NCBI GenBank assembly: GCA_018907035.1
Contig: JACCIC010000151.1
Span: forward strand, 124,001 to 188,000
Direction: 5' to 3'
DNA length: 64,000 bases
Source of the DNA: Sycobia sp. Sy_11
Lineage: Eukaryota > Arthropoda > Insecta > Hymenoptera > Epichrysomallidae
How positions within the stretch are numbered: the first letter of the stretch is position 1; each line of letters starts with the position of its first letter. The translations under genes and the position numbers were made by a program. Under the pieces are notes generated by a model that saw only the letters and a program-made list of their open reading frames with translations, had not been told where the DNA came from and ran no database searches. Below, piece by piece: positions 41,701 through 53,200 of this stretch.

Positions 41701-43474
41701 TATTTCTTGTATTTTAGCCCAGGATATCAATTTACTCCCTTGACTCGACTGCTTTAGTACCTGCCTATTTAGGCCAATCCAGAGGGCAGCTCTATTGCTT
41801 GTGTCACTTATCCAGTGCTGTGGTCTGTCCCTGTCACAATATGGTTTGGACATTACAACAATGTCTATTCTTAGCTCTTTTATTGTCTGTTTCAGCAGGT
41901 CATGAGCCGCTACGCAATGGTTGGTATTCAGTTGGAGTATTCTCATGTTTTATGTCTGTTTAAAAACTCCACAGTGATCGGGCACTTATAGCTGTATGCT
42001 GGATGGTTAATCTCCTTTTTTCCTTCACATTTACAGAGTAAACAGCAGGGCTCGTTTACACACAGCTTGGATAGATAGTCTTTTCCACCGCAATGCCTGC
42101 AAAGTTTAGTTCTGTCAGGGCCCGAGCACACGGCCGCTAAATGGCCAGTCTGCCAACACCTGAAGCAGCGCTTTGTTTCTGTTTTTTTTCGAACTCTGCA
42201 GCTGACCCGTCCGGTTCGAACATGCCCTGCACGTAGTAACTCAGCTGCGTGGCTATATGGTACAGACACCACCGCCGTCTGAGTACCCCCATAAGATTGC
42301 CGCAAGGAACGAGCGATTAGCATGTTAGTCTCCTTTAGTTCGAGGTGTGTTTTCAGAGCCTCTAATACTTCATCCTTTGTAGTGACCTCATCTATATCTT
42401 TAATCTCCAAAGTAATAAGATTAGTCGGGACTGAAGTGGATGCGCTATGGCCAACCTTAGTTTCAACAATGCGAGCCAACTCATGTGCATCTTTGGCTGT
42501 CCATTCTAACTGAAGTACAAGGGCACCGCTTGCATTTCTGCGTATCCTGTTAACCTCATTCTTCACATGAGATAACTCTGGGTCATTCTTTATTTGACGC
42601 ACTACCTCTGCGTATGTAACTCCTTCATTGGCCTTAATCAAAATGGAATTAGATCTATTTCGTCGTTTAAGCCTGCGTGCACTAGGTAATTCTTTATCTT
42701 TACCTTTGGACTTTTTGCGCTTGATGGTCTGCCATTGATTTTCCTTAGCCTCAGACTTCCCTGTAGGTACTCTAACCGACTCTGGTGGTCTCCTTAAGCC
42801 CAGTGATCGTTCTTTCGTCCTTTTGCCACCTACTGTCTTAGGTGTGGAATCCATCCCTTCGCTGCGCTTCGTTTGGTATCAGAGCGTAGACTCGGCGTAG
42901 ACTGAGTCACCACTTCATAAGTACCGGAACGCTGATACTGCAACAGATCATGCTCTGCCATACTGATGCATTTGTATGAGGCATTTATAGAACGAGCAAG
43001 ATCCTTAATGGTCTTGTGCACGTTATGCCTATCTTTATCAAAATCCAACAGTTGGCTGATCTTCTCACCAAGTCGCTCCAGATGATTGTTTCTGCGCGTG
43101 ATGGAGATTTCTCGATTCGTCATTTCTTGATCCATCATGACATCTCCTTTAGTACTCAATGTACTGTCTATGATGATTTTTGATTTGCCCTCCCCAGAAT
43201 CCGAGGGTCTACCACCGACCATAGAGGCTTGCACTCTATCGGAATCGGTGAGGAGATTGACCGATCTTACCGGAGTTACTCCCTGGGGTATAATCTTGTT
43301 TATACCAAACATTAATTATAATTGGCCTTAAGTTCGGGAGGCCCTCCCTATTAGCTTTTTCTGTTCGCCCTGAGTATTTTATTTCCTCATTGCCCTGTAC
43401 AAATTGTAGCGAGCCATCCCCTATCCGCAACCTGGGGAGGCACCAGATGGGAGAAAGCAACAAAACTCCACACT

Positions 43475-43551
<77 letters not shown>

Positions 43552-43679
43552 ACTCTTGAACGTGTATCAAATGATGTTTGTACGCAGTAATCGACTGCCT
43601 TGTAATTATAATTGCGAAAATTAAAATTAATATTAATGATTATTATTATTATTACCATTATTATTATTGCCATTAGTGA

Positions 43680-43728
<49 letters not shown>

Positions 43729-46700
43729 ATAAATCGGTGGATCGTCCGATGTTATACGAGCGGCGACGAAAATACCCGATAATTTAATTATAAAAAGGCC
43801 TGCAATAGGCAAAAGCAGGAAGTTCGTCCAGTGAATCGACTGACCCGAAGTCGTGTCACTTGAAGTCCTTCCGGAGCTAACTCTTGTCCAGAGCTCGATT
43901 AATCCTGACCAAATTTATCCTTACCGAAATTATTTGATCTCTGTTGCGAGGCGCTCCTCAAAAGACAGACGGTTAATAATTTTACCTTTCCTGAAGAGCA
44001 CGTGATCCTTGTTGCGAGCCGCTCCTCAAAAGACCAGCGGAGTTAATCTTAACTTAGTTTTATACCTAGAATAAAATCTACCTGATACAGTTCAATTCCC
44101 CGCGTGGAACATAGCACCGGGTATCGGTGCGGAAACTAGCGCCGGATTCATTAAATTTCACGGAAACTAGCGTGCGGTTAAATATATTGTATTATTACGA
44201 GTTTATATATCTAGTTTATTAGGTTTTATACTAAGTATATTAAGTAATTATTTTGTTTTATTTTTTTGTTACAGAACCGTGACCGTTTGGATTATTTCTT
44301 GAATAAATTTATTTTTATATTTTTCTAAACGAAATATACTGTTTTGTCCCGATCCGCCGTCCAATTCTGAATATACTTCCTCCCCTCTCAAATACCCTGG
44401 AATAATACCGCGTAAGCTTTCCCGAACGGGATAGGAACGTTACAAGACTATCGACCAGAAGCGTCCACAATTGACCAACAGGAAGGGTGTAGTGTTCCAC
44501 CAGGACAACGCCAGACTACACACTTCGTTGATGACTCGTCAGAGCTACGGGAGTTCGGATGGGAGGTTTTATCGCATGCACCATATAGCCCGGACATAGC
44601 GCCAAGTGTTTACCACCTGTTCCTGTTCATGTTGAACACCCTTGGTGGTGTAAAGTTGGACTCAAAAGAGGCTTGTAAAAAATATCTGTCTGAGTGCTTC
44701 GCAAATAAGGAAAGAGGTTTCTACGTGAGGGGAATTATGAAGTTGCCATCTAGATGGAAACAGATTATCGAACAAAATGGCGCATATTTGAAGTAAATCC
44801 GACCACTGTAACAGTTTTTATAAAACATTGTTGAAGAGCAAAAAAGCGGAAGAGAGATATTTCACAACCTAATAATATAGAAAATGGAGAAAACAGAAGG
44901 AAACAATAGAAAGAAAAATTATTTAAATAAATATAAAAAAATATTGGGTGTAGAAGTAAGTTTCCAGCGTTTTTTCCAAAATGTGAGATTTTATTGTGAA
45001 AATATAGTTATATATCCGTTATGCAAAATGTCATCCATCGGAAGCTATAACTTTTTCCATTTTTCTGGCAATTTCTGAATTCTACACCAAACAAATTTCT
45101 CGTTTTTCGAGCCGAAATACGTATCGAGCTAATTTTTGATTCCCTCTACTGAACTGAAGTATTTTCCCGTAAGAGCGTTTTTAATTGATCGAAAATTGTG
45201 GTAGTCAGATGGTGCCACATCTGGTCTGTAAGGCGAATAAGGCAGAATTTCCCATTCACTGTTCTCTAAATAGTTTTCTACCGAAGCCGCAACACGTGGC
45301 TGATCGTTTTGATGATGGAAAATGTCCGTATCTCGGTTTCAATTCGTAGGGCACCTAAGTTTCCAACCTTTAGAATGAAACCTAATGTTTTTAGGCGCAG
45401 GGAGACAGCTTGTTGTGTGGCACACAATGATGTGTTAAGTTTTTCTTGAATCTAACATGGATCCTCATAAAGCGGCTAATTCCTTGTCTTCAAGTCTTTT
45501 AGGCTTTCCGGAGAGATCCTTGTTTTCAACTTTAAAATCGCCAATTTGAAAACCTTTGAACTACTTGCAGCATATCAATGCACCAATATATTCCGCCCCA
45601 TGAGTGTACGAAAATATACGATAAGCCTTAGCGGTACTGTTCCTTATATTAAAGAATAGAAGTAGAGCTTCCCGCAAATGATATTTATTTGGCTGGAAAC
45701 TGGCCATCATTTTGCTCAATAAAATATACACCGAAAGAAATGCTCAAATATAATGTTGCAAAGTTGTTGACAGTTATCTAACCTACAAATATAATCCGTG
45801 ATAAAATTAATGTCTTTCTATCGGTCTTACAGTGCTATTAAATTAAAAATACTCTACGATTAAATTAATATATGATTATACTAATATTAATAGACATTAA
45901 TATAATTGATGAACAATTGAAGATCAGCTGAGGTTTTCCGACGTTTCGAACTCTCTACTGCTCCTCATCAGGGACTAAAGTAAACTTCATATTATAATTC
46001 TAATCCATGTTTACCCCAATCCCCACTAAACTGAACAATGTAGTAATTTGAATATACAATTTCCCTTCTAAATAATTAATTTAATAAAGAATGATAAATG
46101 TTATCTAATTTACTTGTTTCTAATATTATATTCACATTATTAGGGTTCATTGAAATGTGAATACTTTCAAGACTCTCCCTTTTATACTTATTCTTAATAT
46201 CATGCTCTAAAATATCCACATTTCCAAAATTAAAAGAATTTAAAAACCTCAAACAATGTTTTTTTAATCCAGAAGTAATATGTGAACTACGTAAACTATA
46301 TTTATGTTCATAAATTCTCTTTTTTAAATGTCTTATAGTTTTCCAATGAAACATTCATTACAATCTATACAATTAATTTTATAAAGAACTCCAAATTTTA
46401 AACATGGATCATCCTTATTTTTGCAATAAATAATAACTTACTCAAATTGTTAATATATTTAAAGAAAAATTGAATGTTATATTTTCGAAAATTATTCTAA
46501 TGAATACATACAATGAACAAACAAGTAGATATTTAAAAAAGAGAATTTCTCTTGTGGTGTATCCGGCTACAGCCTCTATAGCGTTCATCGAAGTTCATAA
46601 GTATATGCGTAATTTCTAGTGCGGCTACGAATACCGTCATTAGCGTGCAACTAACTCCATCGAATGTAAAATGTTATCCAATTCTTCTGGAAGATGTATA

Positions 46701-49700
46701 TGATCCATTCCTCAGTTTCCTGTACATTGTCAAATAACTTAGCTGTTATGTTAGTATTTGCTTCTGCCATTTCAGTACTTATAATTACTTCTTGTTTCGG
46801 GACCGAGTCAGCAGTATAACAAATACTAAATTTAACAATATGCTACACATAATTTTTAGGACCTTTTTTAATCCGTTTATTTATAAAATCTTAGCCTAGA
46901 CCAAGATAGAAAAGAATGAGAAATCACTCAATTATGACAATGGAACCAAGTTTATTGTTCGGGAAATGACGGTCGTTCGAAGATAATGCATACTTCGACG
47001 GCTCTTCCACTGACAAGCTTTCGAAACCATTAGTGAACTTTTTTAACTTTACAGTTTGCTAATATATGGAGGAAGACTATTTGCGCGTCTACGAACTGCT
47101 CAAAATAATTATTTTATTTTTATTACCTCTAGGACAATCATTCTTAACTATACTTACTAATTTTGTTTTATACCATATTTACAGTTTACTATGCCACATC
47201 ATATTTCTACAAAAAAAATAAGAGGAATGTTTTAATTTTTAATAATTCTAATAGGTTGGAATTTAAAATGTTCTAAATTTTTTTATCAATTGCATTTGTA
47301 TTATTTGAAGTAAGTCCTACTGGTGCTTCTAGATCTTAAACTAATACTGTTTATTCAATTCTAGTTTACAAGGTTAATCAATATAACCTTTTAAAAAAAA
47401 AAAAAAAAAATATAGCGATTTGAAAATATGACCAGTAGACTAAATGTGTTAATATTATGAATTAATTAATATTAATTAAATATTAATTAATATTTAATCA
47501 GTCCCTGATGAGGAGCCGTAGCGAGCTCGAAACGTTGGACAAGTCTTCAATTAGGTAAGGGTGTTGGGGACAGTCAGACTGCACTTTACTAACAAAGAAT
47601 TTTTTCAGCTAATATTTTATTTTCAGATTAGTCTACGGGGGTGAATGTAAACAAGGACAGTCTGACTGTCATTATAATTTTAATTTAATTTTTAATTTAA
47701 TTTTTATTTTTAATTTTTATTTTTTATTTTATTTTTATTATTTTTTATTTTTATTTCTTATTTTTTATTTTTTATTATTTTTATTTTTATTTTTATTTTA
47801 TTTTTATTTTTATTTTATTTTATTTTGGATGGAATTGATTGGACTGTAAGACCAATAAAAAAATATTTATTAATTTGTATATGGGCAGTCGACAGAAGTA
47901 CAATTCAATTGTTTTAATATTATGAAAATTTAATATATACAGAAAAAAATTCATATATGAAAATTTATATATTTTTTGTTATTATTCCTATAGGACACTT
48001 ACTGTGCGGAGCTCTTTTTTCATCGGATTCTCTTTCCAACTGGTTTTCCGCTGTAGCACTATCTTATGCACTGATGGATGACAATAGTCAAAAGGAGCAA
48101 CTACTACGAGTTCTATTAGCAACTAATATTGGAAATCCACCAATACCACTAATGGATCAATGCATTCTTCTTTTGAAACAATGTAATAAAGTTCAATCTA
48201 AATTGGGCTTTCTGATATTATTATGTAAATGGACATCGTATTCGCCAATGAGTGTAAAAACATTTTTAATAATCGACTCGTCTATATCGTATTTAATGGC
48301 TTTATTATCTTCATATGAATCTACAGACGATCTGCAAGAAACATTGCTTCAAAGTATGTGTGCTTTTCTAATTGCTATTTGTATTCATTTTAACGATGAC
48401 AGCGTTTCTAATTATACAAAGGTATGTTTATTTATCTTTGAATATCCAATCACAAATTTTGCACTTACTTATCTCTCAATTCTTACTATTCATCTATCTC
48501 AAAATATACATCAGGAATATATAATAAAAAGTCTGACTTTTCGCAAACGAAAGTAATTGTGAAACAATTGAATTGTACTTCTGTCGACTGCCCATATACA
48601 AATTAATAAATATTTTTTATTGGTCTTACAGTCCAATCAATTTCAACCAAAAATAAAATAAAATAAAAATAAAAATAAAAATAAAATAAAAATAAAAACT
48701 AAAAATAAAAAATAAAAATAACAATAAAAAATAAAAAATAAGAAATACAAATAATAAATAATAAAAATAAAAAATAAAAATTAAAAATAAAAATTAAATT
48801 AAAAATTAAATTAAAATGATAATGACAGTCAGACTGTCCTTGTTTATATTCACCCCCGTAGACTAATCTGAAAATAAAATATTAGCTGAAAAAATTCTTT
48901 GTTAGTAAAGTGCAGTCTGACTGTCCCCAACACCCTTACCTAATTAAAGACTTGTCCAACGTTTCGAGGTCCCTGATGAGGAGCCGAGCGAGCTCGAAAC
49001 GTTGGACAAGTCTTTAATTAGTAAGGGTGTTGGGACAGTCAGACTGCACTTTACTAACAAAGAATTTTTTCAGCTAATATTTTATTTCAGATTAGTCTAC
49101 GGGGGTGAATATAAACAAGGACAGTCTGGACTGTCATTATCATTTTAATTTAATTTTTAATTTAATTTTTATTTTAATTTTTATTTTTATTTTTATTATT
49201 TATTATTTGTATTTCTTATTTTTATTTTTTTATTGCTATTTTTTATTTTTTATTTTTTAGTTTTTTTATTTTTATTTTATTTTTATTTTATTTTTTATTT
49301 TATTTTATTTTTGGTTGAAATTGATTGGACGTAGAACCAATAAAAATATTTATTAATTAGAAAGTAATTGTGCTTTCCTTTTAACACTTCGTATTCTAAA
49401 GTGATTACTTCTGTTACTACTGATTGAATTCTGGTGGTCTCTTGGCCTGGGTTTCCGCTTTTATCACTTAGACAAATAATGGAGTTGTGAATCAGGTTTT
49501 TACGGCTGATATTACAAAGGTATTGTGAAGTAAATTATCTTTTGGACTAGGTTGAGTTGTAACTCGGACACAGTATATACAGAAACTGTTTCCTCTATTT
49601 TTGACTCGTTTTTCAGTTCTAGCATTCGTAAAATACTCTAAGTAGGGCACATTAAGCGCTCTGAACTAAATATATTTGTAAGCGTTATTTCGTTCGTTCA

Positions 49701-50230
49701 TTTAGAAATTAATACATGTGAAAGACGAAGATTTCCATTTATAATAGATTTGATCACAACAGACCTTGTGAACTCTTTTACTAGTAGACGCAAAGTATAA
49801 TGCATGAATAATGCGTATTTGCTCAGAAATGGATAATTGGGTTTATTTAAATCAATAATTCTGTCAGGTTCTTTAAGGATTAAGAGTTTAAGACACATAT
49901 AAGTTAGCCGGAAAAAGATCATCTCGAAAAAAGCGATCAATTGGGTCCGTAGATAAGAGGGTCAGAGATCGATCATTAATAACTTTGGATACATATTTAA
50001 AAGCTGTATTCTTAATAAACTTCTTGAAATCAATAGGAAAAATTGGATATGAACATAATAGTCCAAGTTGTTCTGGTGAATGAAATAATGTATTGAAAAA
50101 TACTGCATTAGGATATCAAATTATATTAGCTACTTTGGAATTTATGGAAATGAGTATTAATCGCCACCAATAGGTATGGCAAAATGTCTCGATTTACTCG
50201 ATCTAATGTTGGTTCTAAGTTTGTGTGATG

Positions 50231-50292
<62 letters not shown>

Positions 50293-53200
50293 GGGCGTAA
50301 AGAAGTAGAGTATGAAAGAGAGATGCTTTATTTCTAAGGTTGAACATAAAATATCTGATTGTCTATCTAATTTTTCATTGCAAAAAACCAATTCTCGCTA
50401 CAGTCAAAGAAAAAATAATATCTAATATAAATACTATACAATGTGATCAAATTTGACCCGGACTGGTAAAAAAAAACAATCTTACGTATTTGAATACAAA
50501 TCTTATAACAATTATGTTTAAGTTTAAGTGAAAAGGTAAGTTGTCTCTGTTCTCAGCCACAAAAGGACTGATTACGAATCTCTACAGGAAGATTATAACA
50601 ATTATGTGTACATTGAGATTGGGAAGTATGTCTTCTAGTTGCAGTACTCACATAAAAAGGATTGGATTTCTTAATTCTATGTTCACGTATTTAGAGAAGA
50701 GACACACTAAATGTAGCATACGTATAATTTTAAAATAATTATCGCCATTAAGTATTGTTTGTTAGAGTCTTATGTTTATATAAATACTATATTTATCGAG
50801 TCTATGTTTATATAAATACTATACGATGTGATCAAATTTGACCCGGACTGGCAAAAAAAAAAACATTCTTACGTATTTTAATATAGATCTTTATTGTCGC
50901 CTTCAAAATAGACTCTATTCGAGCCAATAGAAGCATACCAACGCTTAATTCAATTTTCCATACACCTGTTGTACGCCTCACCTGGGATTGCCTTCATTTC
51001 CATTAATGATTTACTTTTTATGGCTACATTGGGCTCATGATGCATACCCCGAAGCGGATTTTTGAGTTTCGGAAAGAGGAAAAAGTCACAAGGAGCCAAA
51101 TCTGGGAAATACAGTAGCTGGACGATGACTTTCATTTCGTGTTTGGTCAAAAAATCAGACACTATCATGCTGTAATGTGCCGACGCATTACCGTGGTGAA
51201 AAAAGTATGAATTGTTTGCGCACAAATACGGTTGTTTACTATGAATTGCTTCACGTAGACGCCTCAAAACGGCCAAGTAGTACTCCTTATAGATCGTTTG
51301 AGGTCCTGGAACGAATTCATAGTGAACCACCCCATGGTAGTCGAAAAAAACAATGAGCATCACCTTGATTTTCGACCGATTTTGACATGGTTTTCGGGTT
51401 TCGGCTTATTTTTAAAGTGCCATTCGCTAAATTGTTGGGCAGTTTCGACGTCATATTCATAAACGCATGTCTCGTCAACAGTAATCATGCGTTTGATGAA
51501 TGAAGGGTCCACAACTACGTTTTGAAGCAACTCTTTTGCGACCTCTACTTGACGTTGTTTTTGCACAAGATTCAGATGTTTTGGAAGGAGTCTAACATTG
51601 ACACGCTTCATATACAAAACATTAACCAAAATATGCTGAGCGCCTCTTCTATTTCTCCGATACGACGATTCTGGAGCACCGTTTCATCAAGTTTTTCGAT
51701 GTTATCTTTAACAAAGGTGGGTGCGCGACTTGCATGAGGCTAGTTTTCGACAAGTGCACAACCTTCTCTGAATACTTTCTGCTACTAAAATATTTACGTT
51801 CGCGATGAAGGAAACTCTCTAAAACACTTCTGCCACATTTTCGACAATTCCGTAGCCGTAATTCCATTGGAAACACAAAATTTCAAGCAAACGCGTTAAT
51901 TAACTTTTTTCCATAGTCAATATTTCCAGACAAACTTTTTGCGTCGTAAAAAAACAGCTCACAAACACAGACTAATGGAGATATCTTGCTCAAATTTCAC
52001 ACGAACATCAAGAAAGGTTGTACCTCTTGTATTGTATATTGTACCTATACTGTACCAATATAGGAAAAAAATTTTACCGATTCAGTTTACGCACGGAGTT
52101 TAAATGCACCAGTCCGGGTCAAATTTGACCATATATAATGCAGTAAAGTAGTCTTATCAGTAATACAAATAGTTATCATGGTTGCTGAAAATAACAAGGC
52201 ATCTGTAACTCAGTCAAATGAAAACACATCTAAAATATAAATATCTAAATATAACACAGTTTATTCACTCATCTATCATTGAATGAATTAAAAATATAAA
52301 GTATAATACATAAATAGACTCAAATCTTAAATTCAAACTCTCAAACCCGTCATTAAATTTAAAAAGGAAAAAACAAATTCAATTAGCTTTCACAAAACAA
52401 AAATTTAGTTTAAGTTTAAGTGAGAAGGTAATTTTTCTCTGTTCTCAGCCACAAAAGGACTGATTATGAATCTCTACAGGAAGATTATAACAATTATGTG
52501 TACATTGAGCTTGGGAAGTATGTCTTCTAGTCGCAGTACTCACATAAAAAGGATTGGATTTCTTAATTCTATGTTCACGTATTTAGAGAAGAGACACACT
52601 AGATGTAGCATACGTATAATTATAAAATAATTATCGCCATTAAGTATTATTTGTTAGAGTCTATGTTTATCCAACCCAGAGATATCATAGAGGGAATAGC
52701 GCTGATCATGCATAAGCCTGGTTCTGCTTTCAAAAGAGGCGTTAAATTTTATGACTGATCACTGTAAGTATCGAAAAGCGTTTTGTTTTTACCGAGAATT
52801 CCATGTAAGTTTTTACTATTTGCGAGGAAAATATCTAATTATAAATGCTTGTTTTTAAATGTCCAATTAAACCTCTGTCACTTAAACAAAACTCCGCTGG
52901 AACTAAATTTTTTTATTCTCGACCTCACAGCGCAACGAAGAACTTAAGCACTCATTCTACAAACCTCAAAAGTTACTTACTCTCTTCCAATACCAGTCGC
53001 GTTTTTAATGGATTCTCGCAATTTAAAAAATATAATAAAAGAGAACAGCATTTCTTGATATACTTTTGTGCTTATCTTCAGGCAGGAAAGAAGTGAAAGT
53101 GACTTTGCATTAATGTATGGATTAATAGGGCCAAAAACCGCATGCGCAATATGAAATTTTGAAAAATGTGCACAAACGTGTGCTCATACATGCACAGTTA

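Larger units (their letters stand above)
38774..43740 (-). mobile_element. R1-clade non-LTR retrotransposon R1-B, near full length
   Basis: On the minus strand: 5' region with a (GT)n tract and the GGTTGCGGATAGGGGA motif, ORF1 gag with CCHC knuckles, ORF2 with endonuclease, RT and C-terminal CCHC, and a poly(A) tail (T-run at 38774-38790). It is better preserved than R1-A, with only a few stops and shifts. It sits in the 3' LTR of the LARD-like element, so it inserted after that element. Confidence 0.88.
35327..44444 (+). mobile_element. Non-autonomous LTR retrotransposon (LARD-like) containing R1-B
   Basis: The 5' LTR (35327-35966) starts TGTAATCTTAAATC and ends GTTACA, followed at once by TGGCACCCGAATAGG, a TGG-starting primer-binding site. 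The 3' LTR begins near 38443 and ends at 44444 with TTACA, but is split by the R1-B LINE. The internal region (35967-38440) has only gag-like frames and no pol. It is inserted in a mariner transposase. The flanks CTACC and AGACT do not form a clean duplication. Confidence 0.8.
34916..44800 (+). mobile_element. Second mariner, split by a LTR retrotransposon (34916-35326 and 44445-44800)
   Basis: The left part encodes LDVWVPYDLTQKNLLDRINA and a TGDKKYITYDN catalytic block (Glu or Asp-rich DEKW box changed to DKKY). The right part resumes with QKRPQLTNRKGVVFHQDN (second Asp, HQDN) and APYSPDIAPSVYHLFLF, where the third Asp position reads Val. Reading across the insertion restores the order of one transposase. 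Its N-terminus is lost at the junction with the preceding mariner. No TIRs found. Confidence 0.8.
33329..47993 (+). other. p115 intron 6, 14.7 kb, TE-filled
   Basis: Donor GTTAAA, acceptor TTCCTATAG. Holds fused mariners, a LTR element containing the R1-B LINE, another mariner, and PLE pieces. 33329-34310 has no recognised content. Confidence 0.85.

Noticed and set aside
43390..43590. Cys-Val repeat frame
   Set aside because: Translation of the (TG)n tract.
47690..47830. TTTTATTTTT-rich runs considered as tandem regulatory repeats
   Set aside because: They occur only as the tail of each PLE unit and mirror it at 48655-48790, so they are part of the element.
50126..50347. Ser-Leu repeat frame on the minus strand
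   Set aside because: Translation of the (GA)n tract.
52845..53096. 83-codon frame in intron 7
   Set aside because: No motif, no splice context consistent with p115, ordinary composition.
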